Source of the DNA: Mesorhizobium sp.
GTDB taxonomy: Bacteria > Pseudomonadota > Alphaproteobacteria > Rhizobiales > Rhizobiaceae
NCBI RefSeq assembly: GCF_016793485.1
Contig: NZ_JAEULZ010000038.1
Coordinates: 186,001-250,000 of the forward strand
DNA length: 64,000 nt
Reading direction: 5' to 3'
Shown: positions 9,312 to 19,144 of the stretch, one piece after another
How the letters are laid out: each line of letters starts with the position of its first letter
Numbering within the stretch: position 1 is the first letter of the stretch
Notes under the pieces: model-generated
Databases searched by the model: none
What the model saw: only the letters and a program-made list of their open reading frames with translations
Told to the model about the DNA's origin: nothing
Translations under genes and position numbers: made by a program

Positions 9312-9404
9312 GGCCGGCAAAGCGCGTAAATAGGACGGCTGCCCTTGCAAATTCAAGGAAATAACGCGCCTACCCAGAGAATGCGTAATCGGGGTCCTAG
9401 ACCC

Positions 9405-9433
9405 AGGTAACGAATACCAAGGTAACGAATACC
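9405..9433 (+). repeat. Tandem 14-bp direct repeat before sufS2
   Basis: AGGTAACGAATACC occurs at 9405-9418 and again at 9420-9433, a 15-bp period, followed by the ribosome-binding AGGAG and the ATG at 9454. The repeats fall in the leader or promoter zone of the suf operon. They could be a duplicated regulatory half-site or a simple local duplication. Confidence 0.6.
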
Positions 9434-9453
9434 CCAGGAGACGAACTGAGCGA

Positions 9454-10608
9454 ATGACCGGGCATCGCGCCTATCTTGATTATAACGCAAGCGCGCCGCT
9501 GCTGCCGGAGGCGCGCGCCGCGATGCTTGCTGCGCTCGATGTCTCCGCCAATCCTTCCTCCGTTCACAATGAAGGGCGCAATGCGCGTCGCATCGTCGAG
9601 GATGCGCGACGCGAAATCGCTGCGCTGGTCAACACCAAGCCCGACCATGTCGTCTTCACCTCGGGCGCAACCGAAGCCGCTTCGACGCTGCTCACCCCAG
9701 ACTGGAAGATGGGGCGTGGCGATGTACGCATGTCGAAGCTCTACGTCTGCGCCGCCGATCATCCTTGCCTGCTCAACGGCGGCCGCTTCGCGCCTGAGCG
9801 CGTCATGCGCATCGGCGTCGATGCGAACGGCCTTTGCGATCTTCCGGCGCTGGCCGCCGCGCTCGCCGCACATGATCGCGAAGAAGGGCTGCCGCTCGTC
9901 GCCATCCACCTCGCCAACAACGAGACGGGCGTCATCCAGCCGGTGCGCGAAATTTCGGCGGTCGTGAAAGCGGCGGGCGGTGTCCTCGTACTCGACGCCG
10001 TGCAGGCGGCAGGTCGTATCCCGCTCGATCTCGCCGACGGCGTTGCCGACTATCTCATTCTCTCCGCGCACAAGATCGGCGGGCCGACCGGCGTCGGCGC
10101 ATTCGCCGCTGCGTCCGACCTGATGATGCCGAAACCGCTTGTGTCAGGCGGCGGGCAGGAGAAGGGTCATCGCGCCGGCACCGAAAACCTGTCCGGCATC
10201 GTCGGCTTCGGCGCAGCCGCCCGCGTCGCGCGCGAGGGCCTTATATATAAGGACGAGATCGCGGCCATGCGCGACCGCATCGAGTCGACGATCCTCTCGC
10301 TTGCGCCCGACGCGGAAATTTTCGGACACGGCGCGCCGCGACTTGCCAACACGATCTTCTTTGCCATACCCGGCCTCAAGGCGGAGACGGCGCAGATCGG
10401 ATTCGATCTCGCGGGCGTCGCGGTGTCCGCCGGTTCGGCCTGCTCGTCGGGCAGGGTCGGACCGAGCCATGTTCTGAAGGCCATGGGTCGTGAAAGCGAG
10501 GGCGGGCTGCGTGTCTCCATCGGTCGGGGCACGACGTCGAAGGACATCGAGCTGTTCGCATCGGCGCTGACGGGAATTCTGGCGCGTCGCGCCAACAGGG
10601 CGGCCTAA
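9454..10608 (+). CDS. sufS2: Cysteine desulfurase, IscS/NifS-like (first suf gene)
   Basis: This 384-residue PLP enzyme takes sulfur from cysteine as a persulfide for iron-sulfur assembly. The PLP lysine is K207 in SAHKIGG and the persulfide cysteine is C330 in SAGSACSSGR, the longer-loop group I arrangement. The second desulfurase in the operon (14703) is group II. This order, a NifS-like enzyme followed by sufB, C, D, S, a DUF59 protein and sufA, is the arrangement described as sufS2BCDS1XA in Agrobacterium. No Rrf2-type regulator gene (IscR/RirA) sits in front. AGGAG precedes the ATG. Confidence 0.9.
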   Translation: MTGHRAYLDYNASAPLLPEARAAMLAALDVSANPSSVHNEGRNARRIVEDARREIAALVNTKPDHVVFTSGATEAASTLLTPDWKMGRGDVRMSKLYVCAADHPCLLNGGRFAPERVMRIGVDANGLCDLPALAAALAAHDREEGLPLVAIHLANNETGVIQPVREISAVVKAAGGVLVLDAVQAAGRIPLDLADGVADYLILSAHKIGGPTGVGAFAAASDLMMPKPLVSGGGQEKGHRAGTENLSGIVGFGAAARVAREGLIYKDEIAAMRDRIESTILSLAPDAEIFGHGAPRLANTIFFAIPGLKAETAQIGFDLAGVAVSAGSACSSGRVGPSHVLKAMGRESEGGLRVSIGRGTTSKDIELFASALTGILARRANRAA

Positions 10609-10766
10609 CGGCTGCCGGGACGTGCATTTTGCGGAAAGGTGCCATGCCGTTCCGCCGGGTGATTTCTGGAAGGGAACACCCTATATGAGCCTTGCGTCGC
10701 CGTCTGGCGGCGTCACGACTTGAGAACTGCCGGGCCTTTAACCCGGCGAGGATTGGAGAGTGTGAT

Positions 10767-12283
<1,517 letters not shown>

Positions 12284-12287
<4 letters not shown>

Positions 12288-12547
12288 TCGACGTCGGCAG
12301 TACCGCAAAAGCGCTACAGTCTGCCATTGCTGCTGTATTTGCAGTTCTGCTTACAGCAGCTGTCCTTGGAGCCATTTTGGCTTTGATCGGCGCTGTTGGC
12401 GATTGGCCAGAGATCAAGTCGTTAGGCGCCTACGCTGCTGCGATAGGCGCAACGGGCTTTTTCGGTTGGATGGTTGCTTCGCGATTGATTTTAAGGGTGG
12501 TTGCGAGCGGCGCTAGGCACTCTGACATTGATTCAGCGCGCCGTTAG
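12284..12547 (+). CDS. Small two-helix membrane protein between sufB and sufC
   Basis: This 87-residue protein starts at GTG 12284, overlapping the sufB TGA, which favours real translational coupling. Two hydrophobic helices lie at about residues 13-38 and 48-70, with a short polar tail. No family is recognised. It is not part of the standard suf set and its base composition is lower in GC than its neighbours (for example GCGACGGG is absent and TTG/ATT codons are common). It may be a recent insertion that kept the operon frame, or an unstudied accessory factor. Confidence 0.55.
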
Positions 12548-12563
12548 AATTTGAGGTAGAAAA

Positions 12564-13319
12564 ATGCTAGAAATCAGAAACCTCCACGCGAAGATCGCGG
12601 ACACCGACACGGAAATCATCCGCGGCCTGAACCTCACGGTCAAAGCCGGCGAGGTCGCCGCCATCATGGGTCCGAACGGCTCGGGCAAGTCGACGCTGTC
12701 CTACATCCTTGCCGGCCGCGACGACTATGAGGTCACCGAGGGCGACATCCTCTACAACGGCGAGTCGATCCTCGAACTCGATCCGGCCGAGCGCGCCGCC
12801 AAGGGCATCTTCCTTGCTTTCCAGTACCCGATGGAGATACCTGGCGTCGCCACCATGGAATTCCTGAAGGTCGCGATGAACGCGCAACGCAAGGCGCGCG
12901 GCGAGGAGCCGCTTTCGGTTCCAGACTTCATCAAGCGCGTGAAGCAGGCTTCCGGCGAACTCAGCATGGACATGGCGATGCTGAAGCGTCCGCTTAATGT
13001 CGGCTTCTCCGGCGGCGAGAAGAAGCGCGCCGAAATACTGCAGATGAAGCTGCTTGAACCCTCGCTCTGCGTTCTCGACGAAACCGACTCCGGCCTCGAC
13101 ATCGACGCGCTGAAGATCGTCTCGGATGGCGTCAACGCACTGCGCTCGCCCGACCGCGCCTTCGTCGTCATTACCCACTACCAGCGCCTGCTGGAGCACA
13201 TTGTGCCCGACAGCGTGCACGTCCTCTACAAGGGCCAGGTCATCAAGACCGGCGACAAGAGCCTCGCGCTTGAGCTGGAAGAGAACGGCTATGCCGGCGT
13301 GATCGGAGAGGCGGCCTGA
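12564..13319 (+). CDS. sufC: Fe-S assembly ATPase SufC
   Basis: This 251-residue ABC-type ATPase powers the SufBCD scaffold; it is soluble and not a transporter. Walker A is GPNGSGKST (about 35-43), the signature is FSGGEKKR, Walker B is CVLDETDSGLD, and the switch histidine is in ITHYQRLL. The SufC-typical SGGEKKR (with KK) and QYP (Q-loop) are present. AGGTAG sits before the ATG; sufD starts 4 bp after the stop. Confidence 0.95.
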   Translation: MLEIRNLHAKIADTDTEIIRGLNLTVKAGEVAAIMGPNGSGKSTLSYILAGRDDYEVTEGDILYNGESILELDPAERAAKGIFLAFQYPMEIPGVATMEFLKVAMNAQRKARGEEPLSVPDFIKRVKQASGELSMDMAMLKRPLNVGFSGGEKKRAEILQMKLLEPSLCVLDETDSGLDIDALKIVSDGVNALRSPDRAFVVITHYQRLLEHIVPDSVHVLYKGQVIKTGDKSLALELEENGYAGVIGEAA

Positions 13320-13323
13320 ACCG

Positions 13324-14592
13324 ATGAACGTCCACGCCCAACCCCAGCTCACGCCGGCCGAGACGGCGCTGGTTGACGCCTTCGGCGAGCGGCTGTCGCT
13401 GCTCCCCGGTGATGGCGCGGTCATGGTCCGCCGCGACGACGCTATCGAGCAGATCAAGGCCGGACTGCCGACGAAGCACGTCGAGTCCTGGCACTACACC
13501 GACCTGCGCCGCCTGCTGACATCAGTTCCTTCCTTCGATGAGACTGCCAAGGCAAAGCCGGTCCAGCCGCTGCTGAAAGGCGCTGCCGTATTCGCGGTGC
13601 TGAACGGCGTTGCCTCCGACAAGACCGAGAAGGTCGAAGGCGTCACTATCCAGCGCGTCGCCGACAAGCTCGTTGACGGCAGCTTCGCCGAAGCGCTGGC
13701 ACCTCTCGGCGATGACGACGCCATCGGTGCGCTGAACACTGCCTTCGCCGCCGACGGCTACTTCGTCGATATCGCTGAGGGCACGCAGCTTGCCGACCCC
13801 ATCGAGCTGCAGAACGTGCAGGCGGGCGGTCAGGTGCATGTGCGGCTTCCCGTGCGTGTCGGCAACGGCGCAAAGGCCGTCGTCGTCGAACGACAGACGG
13901 GAAGCGGCGGTGCCTTCTCGACGTCGGTCGCCAACGTCACGGTAGGCGACGGCGCCGAACTCGTCTGGCTCATCGTGCAGGAGCAGCCGGACGCCGCGAC
14001 CTATCTCGGCCAATTCAACGCCTGGATCGGCGAGGACGCGAAGCTCACGGTCTTCGTCATGAACGCGGGCGGCAAGCTCGTGCGGCAGGAGATCAATGTC
14101 CAGGCGAGAGGCGAGGGCTCGACCTTCACGCTGCGCGGCATCAACCTGCTCGCCGGCGACACGCATACCGATGTAACCATGGTACTCGACCACGCCGTGC
14201 CGCATACCGAGTCCACGGAAGTCATCCGCAACGTCGTCACCGGCAAGGCGCGTGGTGTCTTCCAGGGCCGCATCAACGTGCACCAGTATGCGCAGAAGAC
14301 CGACGCCAAGATGGCCTGCAACACGCTGCTGCTGTCCGACGACGGCGAGTTCTCCACCAAGCCGGAGCTCGAAATATTCGCCGACGACGTTCAGTGCGGC
14401 CACGGCGCCACCGTCACCGAGATCGACCGCAACCATCTCTTCTACCTGATGGCGCGCGGCGTCGAGGAAAAGACCGCGCGCGGCCTCTTGGTGAAGGCGT
14501 TCGTCGCCGAGGTCATTGAGGAACTGGAAGACGAGGCCATCGTCGAAGCGCTGGAAGCGAGGCTCGACGCGTGGTTTGCGGAGCATGGGTAA
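13324..14592 (+). CDS. sufD: Fe-S cluster assembly protein SufD
   Basis: This 422-residue SufD paralogue of SufB is required with SufC for iron delivery to the scaffold. Recognised are the N-terminal SWHYTDLR motif, the beta-helix core, and the C-terminal CGHGATVTEIDRNHLFYLMARG segment, which carries the conserved His. It follows sufC by 4 bp and precedes a repeat-bearing 110-bp gap to sufS. Confidence 0.94.
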   Translation: MNVHAQPQLTPAETALVDAFGERLSLLPGDGAVMVRRDDAIEQIKAGLPTKHVESWHYTDLRRLLTSVPSFDETAKAKPVQPLLKGAAVFAVLNGVASDKTEKVEGVTIQRVADKLVDGSFAEALAPLGDDDAIGALNTAFAADGYFVDIAEGTQLADPIELQNVQAGGQVHVRLPVRVGNGAKAVVVERQTGSGGAFSTSVANVTVGDGAELVWLIVQEQPDAATYLGQFNAWIGEDAKLTVFVMNAGGKLVRQEINVQARGEGSTFTLRGINLLAGDTHTDVTMVLDHAVPHTESTEVIRNVVTGKARGVFQGRINVHQYAQKTDAKMACNTLLLSDDGEFSTKPELEIFADDVQCGHGATVTEIDRNHLFYLMARGVEEKTARGLLVKAFVAEVIEELEDEAIVEALEARLDAWFAEHG

Positions 14593-14597
14593 GAGGC

Positions 14598-14692
14598 GAA
14601 TAGGGAGTGGTGAGTAGGGAGTAGTGAATAGGGAATGAGACGACATCGCAGTGGCGGCATCTTCACTACTCCCTACTCACTATTCCCTACTC
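14598..14692. repeat. Long imperfect inverted repeat between sufD and sufS
   Basis: Two 31-base arms, 14598-14628 and 14662-14692, are near complementary; the inner 18 bases (for example GTGAGTAGGGAGTAGTGA) pair perfectly. The arms are built from a (T)AGGGAGTAGTGAATAGGGA-like unit that also repeats directly within each arm. Such 'ACTCCCTACTCACTATTCC' modules recur in intergenic regions of rhizobial genomes. It sits inside an operon, so the transcript would carry a large hairpin just before the sufS start. Confidence 0.8.
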
Positions 14693-14702
14693 CCTTAAAC
14701 TG

Positions 14703-15944
14703 ATGGACCAGAAAATATCCACCGCCCCCTACGACGTCGAGGCCATCCGCCGCGACTTCCCGATCCTGTCGCGCGAGGTCTATGGCAAGCCTCTCGTCTA
14801 TCTCGACAACGGGGCGTCGGCGCAGAAACCTCAGGTCGTGCTCGACACCATCCAGCACGCCTATTCCAACGAATACGCCAACGTCCATCGTGGCCTGCAT
14901 TTCCTCTCCAACGCCGCGACCGACGCCTATGAAAAGTCGCGCGAAACGGTTCGCCGTTTCCTCAACGCACCCTCCGTCGACAACATCGTCTTCACTTCCA
15001 ACTCGACCGCCGCAATAAACACGGTCGCCTACGGCTTCGGCATGCCGAACATCGGCGCCGGCGACGAAATCGTGCTCTCCATCCTGGAGCATCACTCCAA
15101 CATCGTTCCCTGGCATTTCATCAGGGAGAGGCAGGGCGCGAAGCTGGTCTGGGTTCCAGTGGACGATCTCGGCGCGCTGCATATCGAAGAGTTCGAGAAG
15201 CGCCTGACCGATCGCACGAAGCTCGTCGCCATCACGCACATGTCGAACGCGACGGGCACCGTCACGCCGATCAAACAGATCGTCGAGATCGCTCATAATC
15301 GGGGCATTCCGGTTCTGGTCGATGGCAGCCAAAGCGCGGTCCACATGCCCATCGACGTGCAGGAACTCGGCTGCGACTTCTTCGTCTTCACCGGCCACAA
15401 GGTCTACGGCCCGTCTGGCATCGGCGTGCTTTACGGCAAGGTCGAGATGCTGGAGCGCATGCGGCCCTTCATGGGCGGCGGCGAGATGATCGAGGAGGTG
15501 ACGGAGGACAACGTCACCTACAACGCCCCGCCGCATCGCTTCGAAGCGGGCACGCCGCCGATCGTCCAGGCCATTGGCCTCGGCGCGGCGCTCGAATACA
15601 TGGAGACGGTCGGCCGTGATCGCATCGCCGCGCACGAGGCCGACCTTAAGGATTATGCCCACGAGCGCCTGCGCTCGATCAACTCGCTGCGCATCTTCGG
15701 CGATGCGCCGGGCAAGGGCGCGATCGTCTCCTTCGAGCTTCAGGGCATCCACGCCCATGACGTGTCGATGGTCATCGACCGGCAGGGCGTGGCCGTCCGC
15801 GCCGGCACCCATTGCGCACAGCCGCTGTTGAAACGCTTCGGCGTCACCTCCACATGCAGGGCATCGTTTGGCATGTATAATACGCGTGCAGAGGTCGATG
15901 CGCTGGTCGATGCGCTCGAAAAGGCGCGAAAGTTCTTCGGATGA
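14703..15944 (+). CDS. sufS: Cysteine desulfurase SufS
   Basis: This 413-residue group II desulfurase is the SUF partner enzyme; it normally passes sulfur to SufE or SufU. The PLP lysine is K233 (TGHKVYGPSG) and the active cysteine is C371 in RAGTHCAQP, the short-loop type. No sufE is seen in this window, so the sulfur acceptor must be encoded elsewhere. The last codons overlap the start of the DUF59 gene (ATGA). Confidence 0.94.
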   Translation: MDQKISTAPYDVEAIRRDFPILSREVYGKPLVYLDNGASAQKPQVVLDTIQHAYSNEYANVHRGLHFLSNAATDAYEKSRETVRRFLNAPSVDNIVFTSNSTAAINTVAYGFGMPNIGAGDEIVLSILEHHSNIVPWHFIRERQGAKLVWVPVDDLGALHIEEFEKRLTDRTKLVAITHMSNATGTVTPIKQIVEIAHNRGIPVLVDGSQSAVHMPIDVQELGCDFFVFTGHKVYGPSGIGVLYGKVEMLERMRPFMGGGEMIEEVTEDNVTYNAPPHRFEAGTPPIVQAIGLGAALEYMETVGRDRIAAHEADLKDYAHERLRSINSLRIFGDAPGKGAIVSFELQGIHAHDVSMVIDRQGVAVRAGTHCAQPLLKRFGVTSTCRASFGMYNTRAEVDALVDALEKARKFFG

Positions 15945-16372
15945 CGGCGATGGAAGAAACGAAGGTCACGACTGAAACAAACGAAGCCGACGCTGCAACC
16001 CCTGTGCAGCCGCCTGCGGCCGTCGAAGCGGCGTCCGCCAAGGTTTCCGCCATCCCCGCGGAAGAACTCGCCCGCATCACCGACGACATCGTCGCCGCGC
16101 TGAAGACGGTCTACGACCCGGAAATTCCCGCAGACATCTACGAACTCGGCCTCGTCTACAAGATCGACATCGAGGACGACCGCATGGTCAAGATCCAGAT
16201 GACGCTCACTGCCCCCGGCTGCCCTGTCGCCGGCGAGATGCCCGGCTGGGTCCAGAACGCCGTCAGCGCCGTGGAAGGCGTCTCCGACGTCGACGTCGAG
16301 ATGGTCTTCGACCCGCCATGGACCCCCGACCGTATGTCGGAAGAGGCCCAGGTCGCGGTGGGGTGGTATTAA
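15941..16372 (+). CDS. sufT: SUF-associated DUF59/MIP18 protein SufT
   Basis: This 143-residue protein has a variable Ala/Glu/Thr-rich N-terminus (about 1-45) and a C-terminal MIP18/DUF59 domain with DPEIP, YELGLVY, LTAPGCPVAGEMP and DPPWTPDRMSEEA. The cysteine in APGCP is the conserved one of the family. SufT-type proteins help deliver clusters to client proteins. The ATG overlaps the sufS stop by 4 bases. It is the end of the continuous part of the operon: the next gene on the same strand is parD, 700 bp away. Confidence 0.9.
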   Translation: MTAMEETKVTTETNEADAATPVQPPAAVEAASAKVSAIPAEELARITDDIVAALKTVYDPEIPADIYELGLVYKIDIEDDRMVKIQMTLTAPGCPVAGEMPGWVQNAVSAVEGVSDVDVEMVFDPPWTPDRMSEEAQVAVGWY

Positions 16373-16905
16373 ATCCCTGACTTTCGCTCTGAATAACTAC
16401 GAGCGTAAGCGTTAATCAGGTCACGAAGTTCGTCCACATCACGGCCAAATGGGCGATGTGGTATAAGAATGCCGTCAGCCGAGATAAGTTTGTTTCCTAC
16501 TCCTGTCGCCTTTTCGAGAAACGTCGTCCTCATATTGTATAAGTATTCGTCTGAAACTCTAAGAAGAACAGAGTCCATCTTTCTTTTTCTCCACGTTTCT
16601 GCATGTCGGATCACAGACCATGGTATCTCTCCATATTTTAGGGATGAGAGAGTCATTCCTGTCGGTGTGAGTTCAATTGTGACTTTTGTTCCGTTGCGGA
16701 CGTGGCTTACCAATGTTGGGATGATGAATGTCACGAAAGCTGCGAGGAAGAGGCTCAGAGACGCCGCGATAATATTTCCGAAAGCGTAGTTGCCCGCAGC
16801 CACTGCGAAGACGATTGCCGCCAGTGCGGCCGCCTTTGTAACAGTGCCCCAATCTGGTGGTTTAGAATCAAGCCGAAGGGCTTTTGATGTATCTATGTTC
16901 AACAC
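16369..16905 (-). CDS. Two-helix membrane protein with a PH-like C-terminal half, unknown function
   Basis: This 178-residue protein has two adjacent hydrophobic helices (about 22-46 and 49-68) and a soluble part with a beta-rich pattern (KVTIELTPTGMTLSSLKYGEIPWSVIRHAE) like bacterial PH-like proteins. Function unknown. Its stop overlaps the sufT stop by 4 bases, tail to tail. Codons are clearly AT-richer than in the suf genes, which together with the neighbouring parDE suggests it arrived by transfer. Confidence 0.6.
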   Translation of the reverse strand: MLNIDTSKALRLDSKPPDWGTVTKAAALAAIVFAVAAGNYAFGNIIAASLSLFLAAFVTFIIPTLVSHVRNGTKVTIELTPTGMTLSSLKYGEIPWSVIRHAETWRKRKMDSVLLRVSDEYLYNMRTTFLEKATGVGNKLISADGILIPHRPFGRDVDELRDLINAYARSYSERKSGI

Positions 16906-17049
16906 TATTCATCCAGAAGATTTCGAACGATTGCCACTGAAAGGTTAAGACCTTCGCTATGTTGCGTGGCGCCTTAGGTGCATGTTCGAAGGCCCTAATC
17001 GGTGTTGGTATTAAGTGTAACAAAATTTGCGCTATCTTTGACATCTGCT

Positions 17050-17076
17050 ATGATGCGTTCACTGGAGATGCATCAT
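17050..17076 (+). promoter_or_regulatory. Candidate parDE promoter/operator
   Basis: ATGATGC (17050-17056) and GCATCAT (17070-17076) form an inverted repeat that covers a -10-like TATGAT (17049-17054) and runs into the parD start codon at 17075. A TTGCGC at 17027-17032 is 16 bases before the -10. RHH antitoxins usually repress their own operon through such palindromes; the assignment here is by position. Confidence 0.45.
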
Positions 17077-17320
17077 GAACGTATCGCTCGGACAGCGCTG
17101 GGAAGACTTCGTTGCAAAGGCCGTTGAAGATGGCCGCTACGGCTCGGCCAGCGAAATCGTGCGCGAAGGCCTGCGGCTGGTCGAGGAGCGCGAAGCCAAG
17201 CTGGCAGCTCTCCGTCAGACTCTAAAAGCCGCGATCGAGCGCGGCGGTAGTCACACAGATGAAGAAGTCGCCGCTGCCGTAAAGACACGGCTGGCGAATC
17301 TGGCGTCTGAGAGGCGCTGA
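17075..17320 (+). CDS. parD: Antitoxin of the ParD/CopG (RHH) type
   Basis: This 81-residue protein has the ParD pattern: an N-terminal beta strand (MNVSLGQRWEDFV), a helix-turn-helix with GRYGSASEIVREGLRLVEERE, and a C-terminal toxin-wrapping region. It binds and neutralises the ParE toxin encoded next and should repress the operon as a dimer. It overlaps parE by one base (TGATG). Confidence 0.85.
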   Translation: MNVSLGQRWEDFVAKAVEDGRYGSASEIVREGLRLVEEREAKLAALRQTLKAAIERGGSHTDEEVAAAVKTRLANLASERR

Positions 17321-17631
17321 TGCCGAAACTTCGCTATACCAGCGAAGCTCTCGACAACATCGCCGACATTGCTGCCTATATTGCGATAGCTACCGACAGC
17401 GAAACTCTTGGCCAGCGAGTCGTTGAGGAACTGCGCGGCAAATGCAGGAAGATCGCTGGACTTCCGGGCAAGCTAGGGCGGGAGAGGTTCGACCTCGACC
17501 TAGGTCTGCGCAGTGTTGCACACAAGAATTACGTCATCTTCTTTCGGTACGGTGACGACATTTTGGAGGTCGTTGCCGTGCTTGAGGGCCATCGCGACTT
17601 AGTTAGCTACTTTGATGACGAGAATTCCTGA
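17320..17631 (+). CDS. parE: Toxin of the RelE/ParE superfamily
   Basis: This 103-residue protein shows the ParE fold pattern: N-terminal helix hairpin LRYTSEALDNIADIAAYIA, then the basic core LGLRSVAHKNYVIFFRYGDDILEVVAVLEGHRD ending in the typical terminal beta strands. ParE toxins usually poison DNA gyrase, RelE ones cut mRNA in the ribosome; the YVIFFR segment and pairing with ParD favour ParE. Intact reading frame, so presumably functional. Confidence 0.85.
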   Translation: MPKLRYTSEALDNIADIAAYIAIATDSETLGQRVVEELRGKCRKIAGLPGKLGRERFDLDLGLRSVAHKNYVIFFRYGDDILEVVAVLEGHRDLVSYFDDENS

Positions 17632-17709
17632 CAACCTTGCCAAAATGCGTCCTATCGACCATCTATGAATGATCCACGGGCGTTTAACCCGCGCGAGACT
17701 GGAGCTGAC

Positions 17710-18096
17710 ATGGGCCGTTTCACTGTCATTTCGATGACCGACGCCGCGTCCGAGCGCGTCAACGAGATCGTCGCCGCGCGCGATGATGCGATGGGCATTC
17801 GCCTCGGCATCAAAAAGGGCGGCTGCGCCGGCATGGAATACACGGTCGATCTCGTGACCGAACCCAAGACGGGCGACGATCACGTCGAGCGCAACGGCGC
17901 GCATGTCTGGGTCGCGCCGGAAGCTGCGCTCTTCCTCCTCGGCACCGAGATGGATTTCGAGAAGACGACGCTGCGCACCGGCTTCACCTTCCGCAATCCC
18001 AACCAGAGCTCGGCCTGTGGCTGCGGCGAATCCGTCGAACTCAAGCCCGCCGACCTCAAGGCGCTCGCCGAGGCGAGGGCCGCCAGCGCGGCCTGA
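17710..18096 (+). CDS. sufA: A-type Fe-S carrier SufA
   Basis: This 128-residue HesB/IscA family protein accepts clusters from SufBCD and hands them to apoproteins. The three conserved cysteines are present: one in KKGGCAGMEY and two in ACGCGES near the C-terminus. Start at Met 17710 (MGRFTVISMTD) is chosen because GGAG stands 8 bases before it; a longer form from 17665 is possible. In related genomes it follows the DUF59 gene directly; here 1.3 kb of foreign-looking DNA separates them, so it probably needs its own promoter. Confidence 0.9.
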   Translation: MGRFTVISMTDAASERVNEIVAARDDAMGIRLGIKKGGCAGMEYTVDLVTEPKTGDDHVERNGAHVWVAPEAALFLLGTEMDFEKTTLRTGFTFRNPNQSSACGCGESVELKPADLKALAEARAASAA

Positions 18097-18112
18097 CTGA
18101 TCCCAAATTATC

Positions 18113-19054
18113 TCAAAGGCTGATCATCGCCGTCCCGGCGATTGCCAGCGCGGCTCCGAGCCATGCCTGCGCGTTGGGTCGTTCTCCGGTCCTGATCCAC
18201 ACCATCGGGAGGATGAGAACCGGCGTCATGGACGAGAGAGTGGCGACGATTCCGGCGTCGCCGTCTTGCAGGGCGGCCATCATGCATGACATCCCGAGCA
18301 CCATTCCGAAAAATGCCGAAGCGACCGCCAGATTGAGTGAACTCATCTGGAATTGCGCCTGTCTGGCGCGACCGATGGGCAGCGCCATCAACGCCAGGAA
18401 GAACAGCGCCGCCAGTCCCGAACGGATTGCCATCGCGGCAAAAGGCTCTACGCCAGACGCCATCGCCGGACGGGCGAAAAGCGTTCCAAGCGCCTGGCCG
18501 AGCGCCGTTATCACGCCAAAGATGATGCCGGGAAGCAGCGGTCCCCTCAGCGGAGGCTTTGGCGCCACCGTCACCGGGATGCTGGAGGGCGCGATAACGG
18601 ACATCGCCGGCTCCGAATTTCCCTTGGCGCGAAAGCGGCGTGGGACGCCGATCGCAAGAGCGATGCCGCAGAGAACCAGCAGCACGCCAAGCGCCTGACG
18701 GGCAGTGATCGTTTCGCCGAGCGCCAGATAGCCCAGCGCGAGCGCGATGGGTGAAGTCAGCGAGAACAGCAGGGCGGTGATGCGCGGCCCGACCGCGTAG
18801 ATCGCGGCGAAATAGGTGGTGCTGGCGATCGCGATCCCGAAGAAACTGGAAGCGGCGAGGAAGCCGAACTGCCATCCGCCGACGGTCTGCCAACCGCCGA
18901 GGAAGACTGAAACCAGCGCGGTCATCACGAAGGCGGCGCTCATCTGCCAGCGAGCCAGTTGAAGAAGCGGAACCCGCCCCTTCAGTTCGCTGATGAACAT
19001 GGAACTGAGCGCGGCGCAGAGCGCGGCAGCGATGGCGAGGGTTTCGGAGATCAC
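18113..19054 (-). CDS. EamA-family DMT transporter
   Basis: This protein of about 313 residues has ten hydrophobic helices in two homologous halves (RhaT/EamA repeats, about 5-130 and 160-300). These carriers export or import small metabolites, often amino acids or nucleosides; the substrate is unknown. The first helix follows directly on a GTG at 19054; the frame stays open upstream to 19129 but that extension is charged and unlike the family. C-terminus faces sufA with 16 bases between stops. Confidence 0.8.
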   Translation of the reverse strand: MISETLAIAAALCAALSSMFISELKGRVPLLQLARWQMSAAFVMTALVSVFLGGWQTVGGWQFGFLAASSFFGIAIASTTYFAAIYAVGPRITALLFSLTSPIALALGYLALGETITARQALGVLLVLCGIALAIGVPRRFRAKGNSEPAMSVIAPSSIPVTVAPKPPLRGPLLPGIIFGVITALGQALGTLFARPAMASGVEPFAAMAIRSGLAALFFLALMALPIGRARQAQFQMSSLNLAVASAFFGMVLGMSCMMAALQDGDAGIVATLSSMTPVLILPMVWIRTGERPNAQAWLGAALAIAGTAMISL

Positions 19055-19144
19055 GGCAGGTTTACGTTTTCGCCAGTGGTCGAGTTGGATGCGCCCGACA
19101 GCTATTGTCCAAAATGGGATGGCAATCAATCGCTGGCTTTCCGC

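Noticed and set aside
15941..16372. A SufE sulfur acceptor in the suf locus
   Set aside because: The gene has DUF59 motifs (DPEIP, TAPGCP) and not those of SufE; no other candidate is in the window.
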